Source: Pomphorhynchus laevis
Lineage: Eukaryota > Acanthocephala > Palaeacanthocephala > Echinorhynchida > Pomphorhynchidae
Reading direction: 5' to 3'
Length of the DNA stretch: 64,000 nt
Assembly (NCBI GenBank): GCA_012934845.2
Contig: WNNJ02001213.1
Coordinates: forward strand, 434,001 to 498,000
Positions 10,751-22,307 of the stretch are shown piece after piece. The notes under the pieces are model-generated. The model searched no databases, was not told the DNA's origin, and saw nothing but the letters and a program-made list of their open reading frames with translations. The stretch's first letter is position 1; each line of letters opens with the position of its first letter. A program made the position numbers and the translations under genes.

Positions 10751-11707
10751 TTGGTTGTCGGTCAGTCTAGTTGTAATTCTCTTAGACTTATATCAGCTGC
10801 ACCAGTTCCAAAAAGCATAAGTGCCGGTCAAAGTAAGGAAGTTCTTATTTCCAAATCTACTAAGAATGTTGAAAATTCCAGTCATAGTGATGGAAACTAT
10901 TCTAACTCTATATATCCCTCCTCAAGTCTTAACTCTATAAAACCCTACTCAAGTCTTGCAAATAATTCAATGAATATAGATTTAAGTGTAGAAGGTGAGA
11001 CTGTAGCCATGGATGTTCCAGTGCATTTACCTGATGTTACTAATGATGAATATACATATTGTCAGGTTTTGAATTATGGTCATATATCTGATAATGGGAC
11101 TGTCAAAAAGATGGAACAAGCGTCAACAATAAGTCAACATACACCATCCGCAGTGTCACCTGACGGTCTCGAATTGCAAATTGGTAATAATAGGAAACGC
11201 ACCGCTGATCCATGTAGATCTGTTATCCTGGCAAATGTAAGAGAATCTTTATTTGAGAACGCGCAAGTACGTCTTAACGAGAACGTCCAGAGTGTGAGAT
11301 TTATATTGACGCAGGTACTTGGTTCTTGCAATATGAATATTGTCAAACATGTTAAACTCTTCGCATTATTTCGACTGGGTAAGCGTGATACACTTAGTAA
11401 TAGGCCGCGTTTACTCAAGGCCGTATTTAGGGAGCAGTCGCATGCTGAGTTAATTCTTCGGAATTCATATCGTTTAAAAGGATCCCATGTTAGTCTCTTG
11501 AAAGATCTTGACGCTCTTCAAAGGAAGAAATTGTCTCAAGCTAAGAAAGAACTCGCATCTCGTGTTGCGCTTGGTGAGAGCAATCTATGTGTGCAAAATT
11601 TTCAAGTAGTGAGGCGACGCATTCGAATCAGTTGGTCCCCATTAGATGTATCACCTCTCATGAATGTGGAGGGTTTTGGCAAGGTCTTACAGCATATAAG
11701 TGCCTAG
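10751..11707 (+). pseudogene. LINE family C ORF1, RRM-like domain
   Basis: 318 codons. After about 150 Ser/Asn-rich residues comes the conserved ORF1 block: RSVILANVRESLFEN, ALFRLGKRD, RPRLLKAVF, LRNSYRLKGS. The same order is seen at 19.8-20.3 kb and, more distantly, at 34.7-35.4 kb. It resembles an RNA-recognition fold. The zinc motif (SSDDYHVWT ... YCGYCC) lies upstream at 10,617-10,710 in another frame, with its first Cys codon changed to TGA. Confidence 0.65.
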
Positions 11708-11769
11708 CTGATTTGGGATCTGAAGTGTGTCAGATTGCTAGAGATGATATTATTACTCGCACTGGTGTG

Positions 11770-12430
11770 AATAAAAGTCATAGTATATTTTATTGTAATG
11801 TTCGGAGCTTGTTACAGAAAGTCGATGAGCTAAAGTTTAGGATCGAGTCTGACAATCTAATTATAGTTGGTATTACAGAATCTTGGCTTAATTGTGATGT
11901 ATCCGATGCTGAGGTATCCATCCCAGGCTATTCTTTGTTCCGTAGTGATCGGATAGGGGGTAGGAGTGGTGGAGTAGCTCTCTTTATGAGAGACGAAGTT
12001 AAGGTGCGCGTTTTGAGTAAGTCGTTTATTGATAGAGTTGAGGTTTGTGGTGTCAGGTGAAGTTTGATAACAGCTCACCCATCATACTGGGTCTTGTGTA
12101 TCGTGCTCCTAAGGCAATATCTAAGAAACTCATTGAAGAGATAGAGTTGTATACGTGAGGAATTGTGATACTGTGATAATTGGGGATTTGAATATGCCAG
12201 ATGTTGAATGGACTTCGAATACGGTTTTTCCTACTTGTGATAGCGAATCTTATGACCTTATGTAGTGTTTTACTTATTGTGGTCTTGCTCAATTTGTTGA
12301 TGTACATACTCGCATTTCGAGTTGTGGTTCTTCCCTTATTGATCTTAGCCTATCGACAAACAGTCAATTAATCAGTAGTATTCAATATGATTCTCCTGTT
12401 GGTTTGTCTGATCACTGTGTAGTTAAAGTT
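11770..12430 (+). pseudogene. LINE family C endonuclease, frame-broken
   Basis: The endonuclease opens with FYCNVRSLLQKVDELK, then ITESWLNCDVSD (catalytic Glu), GGVALF, then in shifted frame IGDLNMPDVEW near 12,180 and LSDHCVVKVLL near 12,405 (SDH box). All the usual catalytic boxes can be seen, but spread over at least two frames. Confidence 0.7.
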
Positions 12431-13079
12431 TTGCTAAATATACAAATGAGGGTGTTTCACCATGCTCGGTACAAACGTCAGATTAATGTCTTTCGGGCGA
12501 ACTATGATGTTATTACATCAAAGCTGCATAGAGTAAGTTGGCCTGATCCGGCTGTTGTCGGAGTTGATGAGGCCTGGGATTATTTTCGCGTCACACTTTA
12601 TTCTCTAATGGTAAAATTCTCACCTTTGAAGTCTAAGACTAGTTGGAAAAGCGCTCGTTGGTTTGATACTGAGCTGGCTACTGCGATAAAGGCTCGTGAC
12701 TTCCAGTTTCAAATGCTTTAAGGGTGGGTTTTGTGAATATGGTGTTTATAAGCAGGCGAGAAATTTCTTCAATTCTTTAAAACGACATAAGCGCTATTTA
12801 TTTGAAAATGGTCTAGCTCATAGTTGTAGACATGACCCCAAAGCTCTCTTTCTATATGTGAATAGTAGTAGGAACGCTTATAAAACAATTGGCCAATATT
12901 GTGATAGCGTTATTGAAGACGACCTTGCAGAGATGTCCTCAATGCATTTTTTACTTGGACGGAGAGACTACAATCGAGAATTCTGAACCTATCCAGAACA
13001 GTGAGACGATAAGAGGTGCTAGTGTTTCATATCCTAGTTTAGACATAGCTAATTTGATAACTCCTGAGAAAGTTTTAGC

Positions 13080-13790
13080 TGAACTGCATCGTCTGAAAGA
13101 GACAACTCCAAAGGTGCTGATTTGTTGCCGTCGATATATCTTCGTCGAATAGCAGATTCAATATATACACCACTTTGTACCATATTTCGACAATCTATTA
13201 TTGATACGAATCTTCCAAAAGAGTGGAAACAATCGATCATTCACCCCATCTTCAAAAAGGGTCATAGATCTTCAGTAGACAATTACAGACCTGTAAGTAT
13301 TACTTGCTTATGTTGTAGAATGTTAGAGCAAATTATACATGGTTATATGGTCAAGTTTTACAGTGAGAATAATGTAATAGCTTCTGAGCAACATGGTTTC
13401 CGTAAGGGTTATTCGACAGTTACCAATCTACTCGCAGCCCATCTTGATTGGTCAGCTAATATAGCCGTATCCATTGCTACTGACATCATATTCTTCGATT
13501 TATCTAAGGCATTTGACAGAGTAGACCATAGATTCCTCCTAAATAAACTAGAGATAAGTGGCATTCCATTTTTTGTTTGTTAGATAAATTAAATCGTTTT
13601 TAAGCAATCGTAGTTATTGTGTGCATGCAGATCATTTTGACTCTTCTTCGCGGCCATGTAATATAGGGGTGCCTCAAGGTTCAGTATTGGGTCCATTGTT
13701 ATTTAGTGTCTAAATCAACGATCTTCCGGAATTTATTGATTCTCGGATGCTTTTATATGCAGACGATTTGAAAATCTGGCGGGCAATTCG
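13080..13790 (+). pseudogene. LINE family C reverse transcriptase
   Basis: RT boxes in order: WKQSIIHPIFKKG, NYRPVSITCL, QHGFRKGYSTVTNLL, motif A FFDLSKAFDRVDH near 13,495, motif B GVPQGSVLGPLLFSV near 13,665 and motif C LYADD near 13,755. A TAA interrupts motif B's end and a shift lies near 13,580. The boxes themselves are unmutated, so decay is moderate. Confidence 0.75.
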
Positions 13791-14487
13791 TTTATTCAAT
13801 GATATAGTTAAACTACAACGGGATATCGATGAAGTCAAAAATTGGGTTCTGCACAATAGGTTGATTGTAAATATATCAAAATGCAAACATTTACGTGTTT
13901 GTGGCGGAAATGCTCAATCTTTAGCTAATTATAGCTTTCAAAGCAGTGATATAGAACGAGTGAACAAATATAAGGACTTGGGAGTGTGGGTAAACAGTGA
14001 CTTGAGTACCGTCACACATACTGAACATGCTTGTTCAAATGCGTTGGGGATAATTGGTCAACTTCGACGAACTGTCGTTGCACTCAATCAATTTGCCCTA
14101 CGTCCGCTAATATTTGCTCATGTGTTGATCCGTCTTCTAAATGCTGCGCCGTGTGTGTATCCCCAAAATTCAAAAGAACATATTAGTTCAGAAAGGGTAC
14201 TTCATAGAGCTACCAAGCCAGCACCGCAACTGAAATTTTTGTCGTACCCTGATCGATTAAAAGCACTTAGACTTGAGACTGTCACGTGGACCCGCCAGTA
14301 CATCGATATGAGTATGGTCTGGCAAATTCTTAATGATTTGGATCATGTACTTAGAGATTGTCTTCATTTGCGCTCATCAAATATCCTTCGAGGCCATGGT
14401 TTAACCCTGCGACGTGAAAAGATAAGAAAATCACGAGCTGTCCAATTTGATCGGCGAATTGTATCTATATGGAATAGGCTTGGATAG
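13747..14487 (+). pseudogene. LINE family C RT thumb and C-terminal region
   Basis: 246 codons open from the YADD box to the end of the protein (LLYADDLKIW ... NISKCKHL ... RKSRAVQFDRRIVSIWNRLG). The last segment, with its 'R.V..WN.L' signature, recurs in the LINE tails at 16,953-17,234 and 27,011-27,523 and marks the 3' end of this LINE clade. Confidence 0.65.
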
Positions 14488-14580
14488 TCAACAGTGTGCA
14501 GAAGCAATATTAACGAATTCAAAAAGAAATTACGGATGGAGGATGCCATGGGGAAAGCTGCTTTTTCGTATTTGTGATAC

Positions 14581-15443
14581 TTTTATTATATTTTCTTTTT
14601 TTCTGCAGTGAACCAGCCAATTAAGCAATGCTTTTATGTGTTGTTGAAATATTAATAATAATATAAGAGCATTCGACACATGTAAAAATAATGAACTAAT
14701 TGAGATTACATATAATCTCAATTAAGAGATTATATTTTACTTGTAAAGATTTTTTTAATTCAGTATATTTATGAACCAATTAATAGGATTAATACATCAT
14801 GTATTAGAGCAACGATTAAAGGTATCCAGTCGAACTGATAATAATTTTTCATATTACAAATTTTGTTGTTTCGTTTTATTTTTATACTAAAAAAATTTAC
14901 AAAATCTAATGCCGAAGTAATACATAGTCCAGTATTTCTGATAGATACCATTCTACCGAGCAAACAAAGTTCACAGGTCAATAATTGCATGTCAGTAAAA
15001 CAAATCAGACCACTTGACTGATGCCACATATTAAATGTAAATTATTTAAGTGGTTATAAATATGTTCGAAGCAAACATATTATTTGAAGAAACAGATATG
15101 CAAGCTTAGTATACACGTTGCAAAGCGCTTCACTAACTTAAAGTTTATTTTACCTCCTGTGATTTTACCTCATGGAACAAGCTAGCATTGCTGACTCAGA
15201 GTTCCACAGAACAGCAACAATGTTTGTAACTTTTATTCAGTTATCGCTCAGAAACAAATTCTAAACCAATTTGAAATGCACATTTTAAGTTTTCGATGTT
15301 TACAGAACCCTTACTAGAGTATTGATTTTTATAATAGTGGCATCGATGCATAAAATATTTATAAAAATGCTTGATTTAAACTATTACTGATTAAACTATT
15401 AATAATATAATACATTATATTATTAATGTATATTATTAATGTA
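14581..15443. other. AT-rich intergenic stretch
   Basis: No gene recognised. Small inverted repeats occur, such as ATTGAGATTACATATAATCTCAAT near 14,700. The minus-strand ORF at 14,769-15,029 lacks any recognisable domain and is probably chance. Confidence 0.4.
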
Positions 15444-15672
15444 TGGTCGAAAGCTCAACAATTTTTATTCAATAAAAATACTTCTCATGTCTATAATGTT
15501 CTCCCACAATCACCGCTTTAATATAAAAAAGACACGAATGCAATGTTCACAAAAATAATGTATTATATGCAAAGTCTTCAAACGTTGGTTCAAGAGAGTT
15601 GAAAGGTTTCTTTTAAGCGAACAGGTTTATTCATGATGATCAGGACTTTCATAGTAATCGATTCACAATACA
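15444..15672. repeat. Long direct repeat, copy 1 (226-bp core)
   Basis: This segment is repeated at 16,564-16,795 with, by eye, a single substitution in the 226-bp core (GATGATCAGG versus GATGCTCAGG) plus a small insertion at the start. Both copies begin TGG and end ATACA. The copies lie 1,123 bp apart in direct orientation. No ORF spans the repeat. Confidence 0.9.
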
Positions 15673-16563
15673 ATGTGTAAATTGTTAAATATTGTATGAA
15701 CTTTTAATGATCAGATCAAATGATTAAATAGTTTGTATTCATTAAAATTGTTTATTTTAAATTTTAATTATAAATTCTATACTTGTATTAATATAATTTG
15801 TATAAAATCTTATATAGTAATAATTAGTAGTAATTTAAATCTTATATTAAAATTTTAATTTTCAATATTTTTGGATAACTTTCAAACATTTTGTATATAA
15901 TACACAATATTATGTAAATGGTTGACTTTTATATTTATTAAAAATTACTAATTATCTTATATAGTTATTTATTTTTTATAATTATTTCTTAATTATATAA
16001 AATCTTATATAATGGTTATTTATTATTTAATTATTACATTATTTATTATTTAAATTTTATTCAGCATTATTCTGTTTATGCATTTATTAAACTGAAAGTA
16101 GTCATTTAATTTTTTATTTAAAATGCGTTTAACATTTCCTATTAAAAACATAATTCAGATGGAATATAACAATTATTTATTATTTATAATTATTTATTAT
16201 TTAAGTATTTAAATTTAATTCAGCATTATTTTTAATTTATAAATAATACAAAATACGTAGACTCAGTTATCTGATCTGATTAATACAAAATAACTTGTGA
16301 TAAAGCAAGCCAATGTTGTAACCCATTTATTAGGTTAAACAAATTCTATAATTTTGCAAATTAAAAAATGTATAATTAATTTTAATAATATTATTTATAA
16401 ACAGAAGTGACTGTTGTGTAGAAGTAACACCGTATTGAAAAAACTGGCGAAATTTTATGCAAGTGGAGATCAAAAGTGATCAGGTCAAATGACAAATTTT
16501 GTAAGATAAGATATAAAGTATAAAATATCTTATTTAAATCTCATCCCAATAAGATAATGGCCA
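15673..16563. repeat. AT-rich interval between direct repeats, holding an interspersed repeat
   Basis: Very AT-rich and non-coding. Near 16,247-16,295 it carries the motif TACGTAGACTCAGTTATCTG, the signature of a dispersed repeat also seen near 38.0, 57.6 and 58.25 kb. Confidence 0.6.
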
Positions 16564-16795
16564 TGGTAGTCGAAAGCTCAACAATTTTTATTCAATAAAA
16601 ATACTTCTCATGTCTATAATGTTCTCCCACAATCACCGCTTTAATATAAAAAAGACACGAATGCAATGTTCACAAAAATAATGTATTATATGCAAAGTCT
16701 TCAAACGTTGGTTCAAGAGAGTTGAAAGGTTTCTTTTAAGCGAACAGGTTTATTCATGATGCTCAGGACTTTCATAGTAATCGATTCACAATACA
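16564..16795. repeat. Long direct repeat, copy 2
   Basis: Second copy of the 226-bp repeat. It may be one end of a small element with terminal direct repeats, or a segmental duplication. The termini read TG...CA in both copies, but no target-site duplication is seen outside them, so the element interpretation is open. Confidence 0.85.
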
Positions 16796-16952
16796 CGCTT
16801 GTATGATTCGATTCTTTTGAAGGATAACGGTGAGCAGTGATTATATCTATTATTATTACAACATCCCAGGAGCATAAGCTCAAATTGGCTGGATCACATA
16901 TCTCAAAACAAACAAAAAACAGATAATAAAGAAATAAAAGGCGAAACTGTCA

Positions 16953-17234
16953 TTATCGTGATTTAATAATTGCCTTGAACTTCTGGACGGAACCGCTGTC
17001 GATTGTCGATGCATGAAGATTGTACCACAGGTCAGCAATGCGATCGCTTATCGAAACACAATTTGTTTTGGGACGGAGTCTGCGCTTTATCATAAGTCTG
17101 TGGCCTCGTAGTCGACCCGGTGGACGAATTGTAAACATATACTTCGAAACATGTCCAGGTATAGACAGTGACCGCCATACATACACTAGGTCGGCGTCAG
17201 ACAGCGAACGTTCAACAGTGTGTACATTCAACAA
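16953..17234 (-). pseudogene. LINE family D ORF2 C-terminal end
   Basis: 93 codons ending IKSR, with the clade's terminal signature (RLRGHRLMIKRRLRPK ... ISDRIADLWYNL). It continues from the 17,244-17,768 fragment after a frameshift at about 17,240. Confidence 0.6.
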
Positions 17235-17243
17235 TGCCAGTCT

Positions 17244-17768
17244 CTAGGTATAGTTGACACCACGCACTGAGGACACAAGATGGGTTGCTTGTCGTAATAT
17301 CCGTTCGTATATTTCCAATTCGCCACGGAGCTGTGGGTGTATTGCAGGGGACGCGTATAACATGTGCGATTTTATAAGGGCAGAGTAGGCAATGCGAAAA
17401 CTAACTGGATCGAGTTGGCCAAACGAGCGTCTTAACATACCTAGCATACGTCGACATTTGGATGCGACATATTGGACGTGGACTCGTTTCTTCATATCTT
17501 CACTTACGATCACGCTCAGATCACTGAAACATAAAACCTTTTCGATTTTAACATCTTCTATCGCATATGTCCCTACGATTTTTATGGGACCTATGTGCAT
17601 ATGACTACACTTGTTAGGATTCAAAACCAGTCCCTTTGCACGACACCATTTGGTGATTGAGTCTACGTCGCGTTGCAACTCAATTACATCGTGCGTGCTT
17701 TGTATTGGACGCCAAATCTTTAAATCATCGGCATATAGAGCGCACTCACTGGATATAAATGACATCAA
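17244..17768 (-). pseudogene. LINE family D RT palm end and thumb
   Basis: 174 codons beginning near motif C (CALYADDLKIWRPIQ) and continuing through LNPNKCSHMHIG. The preceding motif B reads GVPQGFVLSPMLFNIYIND in an adjacent frame near 17,780-17,840. Confidence 0.65.
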
Positions 17769-17769
17769 T

Positions 17770-18732
17770 CATATCATTAATATATATATTGAAAAGCATT
17801 GGACTCAGAACAAAGCCTTGTGGTACACCACAGGTGATTGCTGGCCACTTAGATACACAACCTTTGATGCGCACGGCAAAGTAAGGATCAGTTAGGAATG
17901 ACTGAATTCAAGTTTTAACGCGACCGTCAATCCCACACAGCGATAGTTGATTGATAAGAATACGGTTTACGACCCTATCAAAAGCCTTTGATAAATCGAA
18001 GAAGAGCGTGTCCACTCCCATTCATGCTTGAACCGCATACGACCAACTATTCCGGGAGAATACAAGGTTAGTTACCTTATAACGGTGAGGTCTGAAACCG
18101 TGCTGGGCATCGTTAAGGATGTTATTGTCTTCTAGATGTGAACTTACTGTACGAAGCAGAATCTTCTCCATTACTTTGCACGCAATATTAGTTAGACTTA
18201 TGGGACGATAATTGTTAGTCTGATTGCGATCACCCTTTTTGAACACAGGGCAGATTATAGATCTTTTCCAGTCATCCGGTAAACTTCCAGAGTATAGAGA
18301 ACTCTGGAATATAGCACATAGCGGACTTGTCAACACTGTAGCCAGCTCGCGGAAAAGTATAGATGAAAGGCCATCCGGTCCGGAAACGCGAGTACGTGGA
18401 AGCTTGAATAGCTCTGTACGGACGTCCTCTTCGCTAATAAATATGTCATTAAGACATGATCGAATGAATCTGGGAGTGTAATGGGACAAATATTCGTAAT
18501 CCAACTTCGCTTCTTGAATTGCAAAATGAGCGGAAAAGAGCTCTGCAACTTCGATAGGGTCAACAATTAAATCACCCGCGTTGTTCACAATGCTGTAAAA
18601 TTTATCTGACGCAGTATTACGGCGCAGTAGGTGATTGAATAACTGCTTAGGGTTCGAGGATGCAGCCCGACATATGTTAGAAATGAAATTCTTCCTCTTA
18701 AGTCTCTTAATATAAGTTACCTTGTTTCTCAA
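17770..18732 (-). pseudogene. LINE family D reverse transcriptase, N-terminal part
   Basis: RT boxes on the minus strand: RVSGPDGLSSILFREL, WKRSIICPVFKKGD, NYRPISLTNIACKVME and QHGFRPH are in one frame (18,732-18,022). Motif A (FDLSKAFDRV) follows in another frame near 17,980. All are typical CR1/Jockey boxes. Confidence 0.7.
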
Positions 18733-18999
18733 TAAACGGTATTTATCAAAGGATAGTCTACCATCTTTGTACGCAGAAAATGAGATATCCCGTGATCTGA
18801 TTGCATGCTTAATTTCAGAGTCAAACCAAATTGGAATTCAGATGCTCGTTTCCGTATGTTGAATTGGTGAGAAGAATGTCAATAACTCAATCAGAGTACG
18901 TTTGAAATGGTTCCATGCAGGGTTAGTACCAATGGTAAAAGGATTGGGCCATGCTACCGTACTAAGTATACGTTCCATACTGAGAAAGTTAGCCTAAAT

Positions 19000-19712
19000 T
19001 GGATTAACTTGTAGAACTGTTTTGATTGAACGAGCACATCTGAGCGAAACTACAATATTAATCACACGATGGTCACTAGAACTGATTGGTGGATCATAAT
19101 TAATCCGGTCAATGATAGAGGCATCAACCGATAGGCATATATCAAGTAGAGACGCACTATGTCCACGAGCGCGTGTGAATTCGTGAATTAGCTGATTAAG
19201 GTTCAAGTCATTAATAGCGTCGAGAAGATTTGCTGATTCAGGGTAACAACCAGGTAGAGGCACAAATTTATCCAGTCAACGTGCGGCATATTGAAATAAC
19301 CAAGAACTATCGCCGATGACTTAGTTCTTAAATGTTTTCGCAATGAGTTACAGATAGACACTGTGGATGAACGAGGTGATCGATAGAATAAGCCCACAAT
19401 GAAATGACGATTATCTGTCGCTGTTAGTCTAATCAAAATGTACTCATTTAGGGACACCTCGTCAGCTCATGCATCGATTAGTCTTACCGACAAAGAATCT
19501 CGCGCGAAGATGATGACTCTACCACCTCTTGAAAATAACCGATCCATACGAACAAGAGAGTATCCATCTAGACTAATTTCATCATCACATATTTGTGGAT
19601 TAAGCCAGGTTTCCGTGAGTGCTACAATATCCGCATTTTTTTGCTTGACAACAAAGGAAAGTTCTGATAACTTAGTTGATATACGAAGTATATTTGTATA
19701 TAAGAGACGCAA
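19000..19712 (-). pseudogene. LINE family D endonuclease, frame-broken
   Basis: LLYTNILRISTKLSEL, then ALTETWLNPQICDDEISLDG (catalytic Glu), GGRVIIFAR; in the next frame FIVGLFYRSP and a degraded GYFNMPHVDW (relatives have GDFN); then ISSSDHRVIN. All boxes are present but over three frames, and the GDFN Asp has become Tyr. Confidence 0.65.
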
Positions 19713-19828
19713 GTTAGGTATATGGTAGTCTTGTTAATCACAAATAGGTGTGTTGCGAGATTGAAAATCTTCCGAATGACGGCGATCACGAAAATTGAGT
19801 GAACTCGTCATTATTGTTGGCCCGATAG

Positions 19829-20335
19829 CTAGTTTAATGCGGCGCAACGCAAGGTGACAGGGTCTACTTGCTGCGCAAGAACAAGAGGCGTCCAGTGCAC
19901 CCGAACACACCGCCGCATTACCATAAAATTTTGAATAGTCAGGTTTGTTTCGCCTGCTACAGTCCGCCTATGAAGTTCTTGTTTTGCAGCTTTGAGTTTC
20001 TCTCTATCTTGAGGATCGAGGTCTCGTAAAAATCTAATGCCGGATCCACGCAGACGGTATGCGTGTCTAAAGAGTGATTTAGCTGACTCAAGAGTATTTA
20101 ATACCACCTTAAGCAAACGAGGTCTCAAGCTACCCGGTACACTCTTTCCAAGACGAAATAGCGATAAAACCCTCAAAGAGCTCACTTCATTCTCATCGCA
20201 ACCAGATAAAACCAATGGCAAAATGGAGCAAATCTTATCGAGATCGTCATTCATGCGATACTGACAATTCATAGATGATGACTCCTCAACATTCGCTACA
20301 ATAACTGCTCGATCTCGACCACTGTTTGTGCCCAT
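19829..20335 (-). pseudogene. LINE family D ORF1, RRM-like domain
   Basis: 168 codons with RAVIVANVEESSSMN, LSLFRLGKSV, RPRLLKVVL and RHAYRLRGSG, ending ...RVHWTPLVLAQ. Block order matches the plus-strand ORF1 at 11.2-11.7 kb. Confidence 0.65.
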
Positions 20336-20430
20336 ATTTGAGCGAACTTCGCGATAACCAGCTTAGGAATTATTTGGCGTTGCAGTTCGAGGGAGAATAT
20401 TTGCCCGGTTTAGGTTGATTGAATCGGCAT

Positions 20431-21012
20431 TTAAACGTAACTGTGGAATAGACTGTTCCAACTCACTGTTGGAGTGATAATCCACGACCGAGCATTCAGA
20501 CAAATTGTTGGTTGGTGCAGACTCATAAGATTGTTCGTTGATGAGGACTCGCGGGAATTATGTGCTGGTAGGGAATCGTGAACATCATTTGTTGATGAAG
20601 ACATGCTGGAGAATCCAGGAGAAACTGGCAATTGAGAGTTAACCTTGGAACTGACTACGTTTATGCAGCTTGTTAGGTCTAAGATGTGTGAGTTGATACG
20701 TTGAAAAGGAGTAGTTGCAGGTGACACATCCGCACATAGTGATTTGTCTATCTCTTTTGAATTAGATGAGCCAGACGATCTGCAACTTACTCGAGTCTTA
20801 AGCTCATTGAATAGCTTGGCTGAACAATAACCACAGATGAAATCGGCATTGTTGAACTTTTTGGTGAAGCTATCGGTCGCTGACACACATGTCCAAATGT
20901 CGCAATCCGTGTTGGAGCACTTAATTTGGTGGGATTTATAAGACTCCTGAGTAGTCTGAACATTTGTATATCCAGTCGTTCTATTGAGCTGCTTCCGCTT
21001 TTTTCCAGTCAT
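20431..21012 (-). pseudogene. LINE family D ORF1, zinc-type N-terminal region
   Basis: 193 codons from an ATG at 21,012. A zinc-type motif lies at residues about 33-64 (KCSNTDCDIWTCV ... ICGYCSAKL), followed by a Ser-rich linker. The motif parallels those near 10.6 and 1.1 kb. Confidence 0.6.
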
Positions 21013-21119
21013 ATCGGCGAATTTGCAGTGTAATTTGCTAGAATACTTATAAATTTTCTTAATAATTCTCTAGTTGTAATCAAAAATGTTTAAACTCCGT
21101 TAGTCTGCAAGTCGTTAGT

Positions 21120-21500
21120 TGTAAGTAGTTCGCGTTTGTTGTAAGTTGTCGTTAGTTGTAAGTAGCGAGCGGATGTCGTCGATGGTTGTCGATGATTGTC
21201 GATAATTGTCAAGCGGATGGTCGTCGATGGTTGTCGTTAGTTGTCGTCGAAGGTTGTCGTTGGTTGTCGTCGAAGATTGTAGTTTGATTGTTTTATGTAA
21301 GTAGTTTAGATTGTAAGTGGTTATTAATTAGCAGCCAAGAATTTCAAACTGAAATAGATAACTTAAAGAATAGTTAGGTATATAAAGAATAATCTTAAAT
21401 TAGTCGACGGTTGTCGATGAGTGTCGATAATTGTCAAGCGGATGGTCATCGATAGTTGTCGTTAGTTGTCGTCGAAGGTTGTCGTTGGTTGTTGTCATCA
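21120..21500. repeat. GTTGTCG-rich minisatellite
   Basis: Imperfect tandem repeats of GTTGTCG, with longer units of the form ATGGTTGTCGATGATTGTCG, occur at 21,125-21,290 and again at 21,405-21,500, separated by unique AT-rich sequence. It lies just upstream of the minus-strand LINE's 5' end and may be part of its promoter array or a separate minisatellite. Confidence 0.75.
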
Positions 21501-21584
21501 CATATTCGAGATTAGTCACCACATATTTGTAATTTGCTAGAACAGTTATAAATTTTCTTATTGATCTCAACGAAACCCTTAACA

Positions 21585-21710
21585 ATGACAAGCCCTTGAT
21601 TTCCATCAAGGGCTTGATTTCCATCAAGCCCTTGATGGAAATCAAGAGCTTGGGTTCTCATAATCAAGCCCTTAAGGGAAATCAAGAGCTTTGGTTCTCA
21701 TAAAATTAAT
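21585..21710. repeat. Nested inverted and direct repeats of CAAGCCCTTGAT
   Basis: Units of CAAGGGCTTGATTTCCAT and its reverse complement alternate several times here, so the strand can fold into a hairpin with stems over 20 bp. No coding or RNA-gene identity is recognised. Confidence 0.75.
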
Positions 21711-22170
21711 GTTCTTGTTTCTTACCCGACTTATTTAAGGTAAATTTCAACATATTTTAATGTATAGTTGGACAATTGTCTTGCATAGAGTATCTCTCAA
21801 CATAAAAGAGTTTCTCAGAGTTACCTTGTGATGTTCTATCCCTTTTACCCATGTACCTTCTTAATACAACAAATTATCTCTGTTACCCTCGTGAAGCTGA
21901 AAAAATATACTAAAAAATCTGTTACCTATAGGGGCTTGGCTAACTCCTCATAAATTAACGTTTATATGGATTTTCATCTGACCATGTGTAGTAATCTATC
22001 TTTACGATTTCTTGGAAGTGTCACTCATGAAGTAACACGGTATTCATAAATTTTAATTTAGTTTGAAAGGAACTCTTTTCAAAGTTAAGCTTGAAGGCTA
22101 AATTGTTGAATATTGACGATAGACGGCTAGAAAATATTAAATATTTGATTTAAAAAGATTAAACTAAGCT
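21711..22170. other. Unassigned AT-rich stretch
   Basis: No gene or repeat family recognised; no ORF of note on either strand. Confidence 0.4.
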
Positions 22171-22307
22171 CCAGAACAACTTTATGCATCCGAACTTGAA
22201 CAAATGCAGACAATGGGATTTTATAACCGTGATGCAAATCTTAGAGCGCTTGTTGCATATATGGGGACGCAAATATGGTTGTAGAACGTAATATTGTTAA
22301 TTATTAG
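22171..22307 (+). pseudogene. Ubiquilin UBA-domain fragment (pseudogene)
   Basis: Reads PEQLYASELEQMQTMGF, then [15 protein letters not shown], and after a one-base shift near 22,264 DANMVVERNIVNY and a TAG at 22,305-22,307. This is the C-terminal ubiquitin-associated domain of ubiquilin, which binds ubiquitin chains. It aligns over its whole length with the larger ubiquilin copy at 58.5-60.0 kb ([26 protein letters not shown]) but differs at several residues. Nothing of the UBL or STI1 region is seen upstream. The length, about 45 codons including the stop, fits a severely 5'-truncated retrocopy or duplicated last exon. Confidence 0.8.

Larger units (their letters stand above)
10530..14580 (+). 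mobile_element. Near full-length CR1/Jockey-like LINE, decayed (family C)
   Basis: ORF1 begins at ATG 10548. The order is: ORF1 zinc motif, ORF1 RRM-like segment (to 11707), endonuclease (11780-12430), RT (13080-13780), thumb and C-terminal region (to 14487) and a short 3' end near 14,580. The element is broken by perhaps six to eight stops and frameshifts, for example a TGA at 10614-10616 where relatives have Cys, a shift near 10740 and one after 12060. Gene order and ORF1 motifs match the minus-strand LINE at 16.9-21.0 kb, so both belong to one clade. Confidence 0.8.
16880..21030 (-). mobile_element. Near full-length CR1/Jockey-like LINE, decayed (family D)
   Basis: Minus-strand LINE with the same plan as family C: ORF1 zinc region (21,012-20,431), ORF1 RRM-like region (20,335-19,829), endonuclease (19,712-19,000), RT (18,732-17,770), thumb and C-terminal region (17,768-16,953). 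It is separated into about six frames by stops and shifts. The 3' end lies near 16,880-16,950 and has no long poly(A). Confidence 0.8.

Noticed and set aside
15444-16795. Firm call of an LTR-type element from the 226-bp repeats
   Set aside because: No target duplication, primer site or coding region is seen; reported only as direct repeats.
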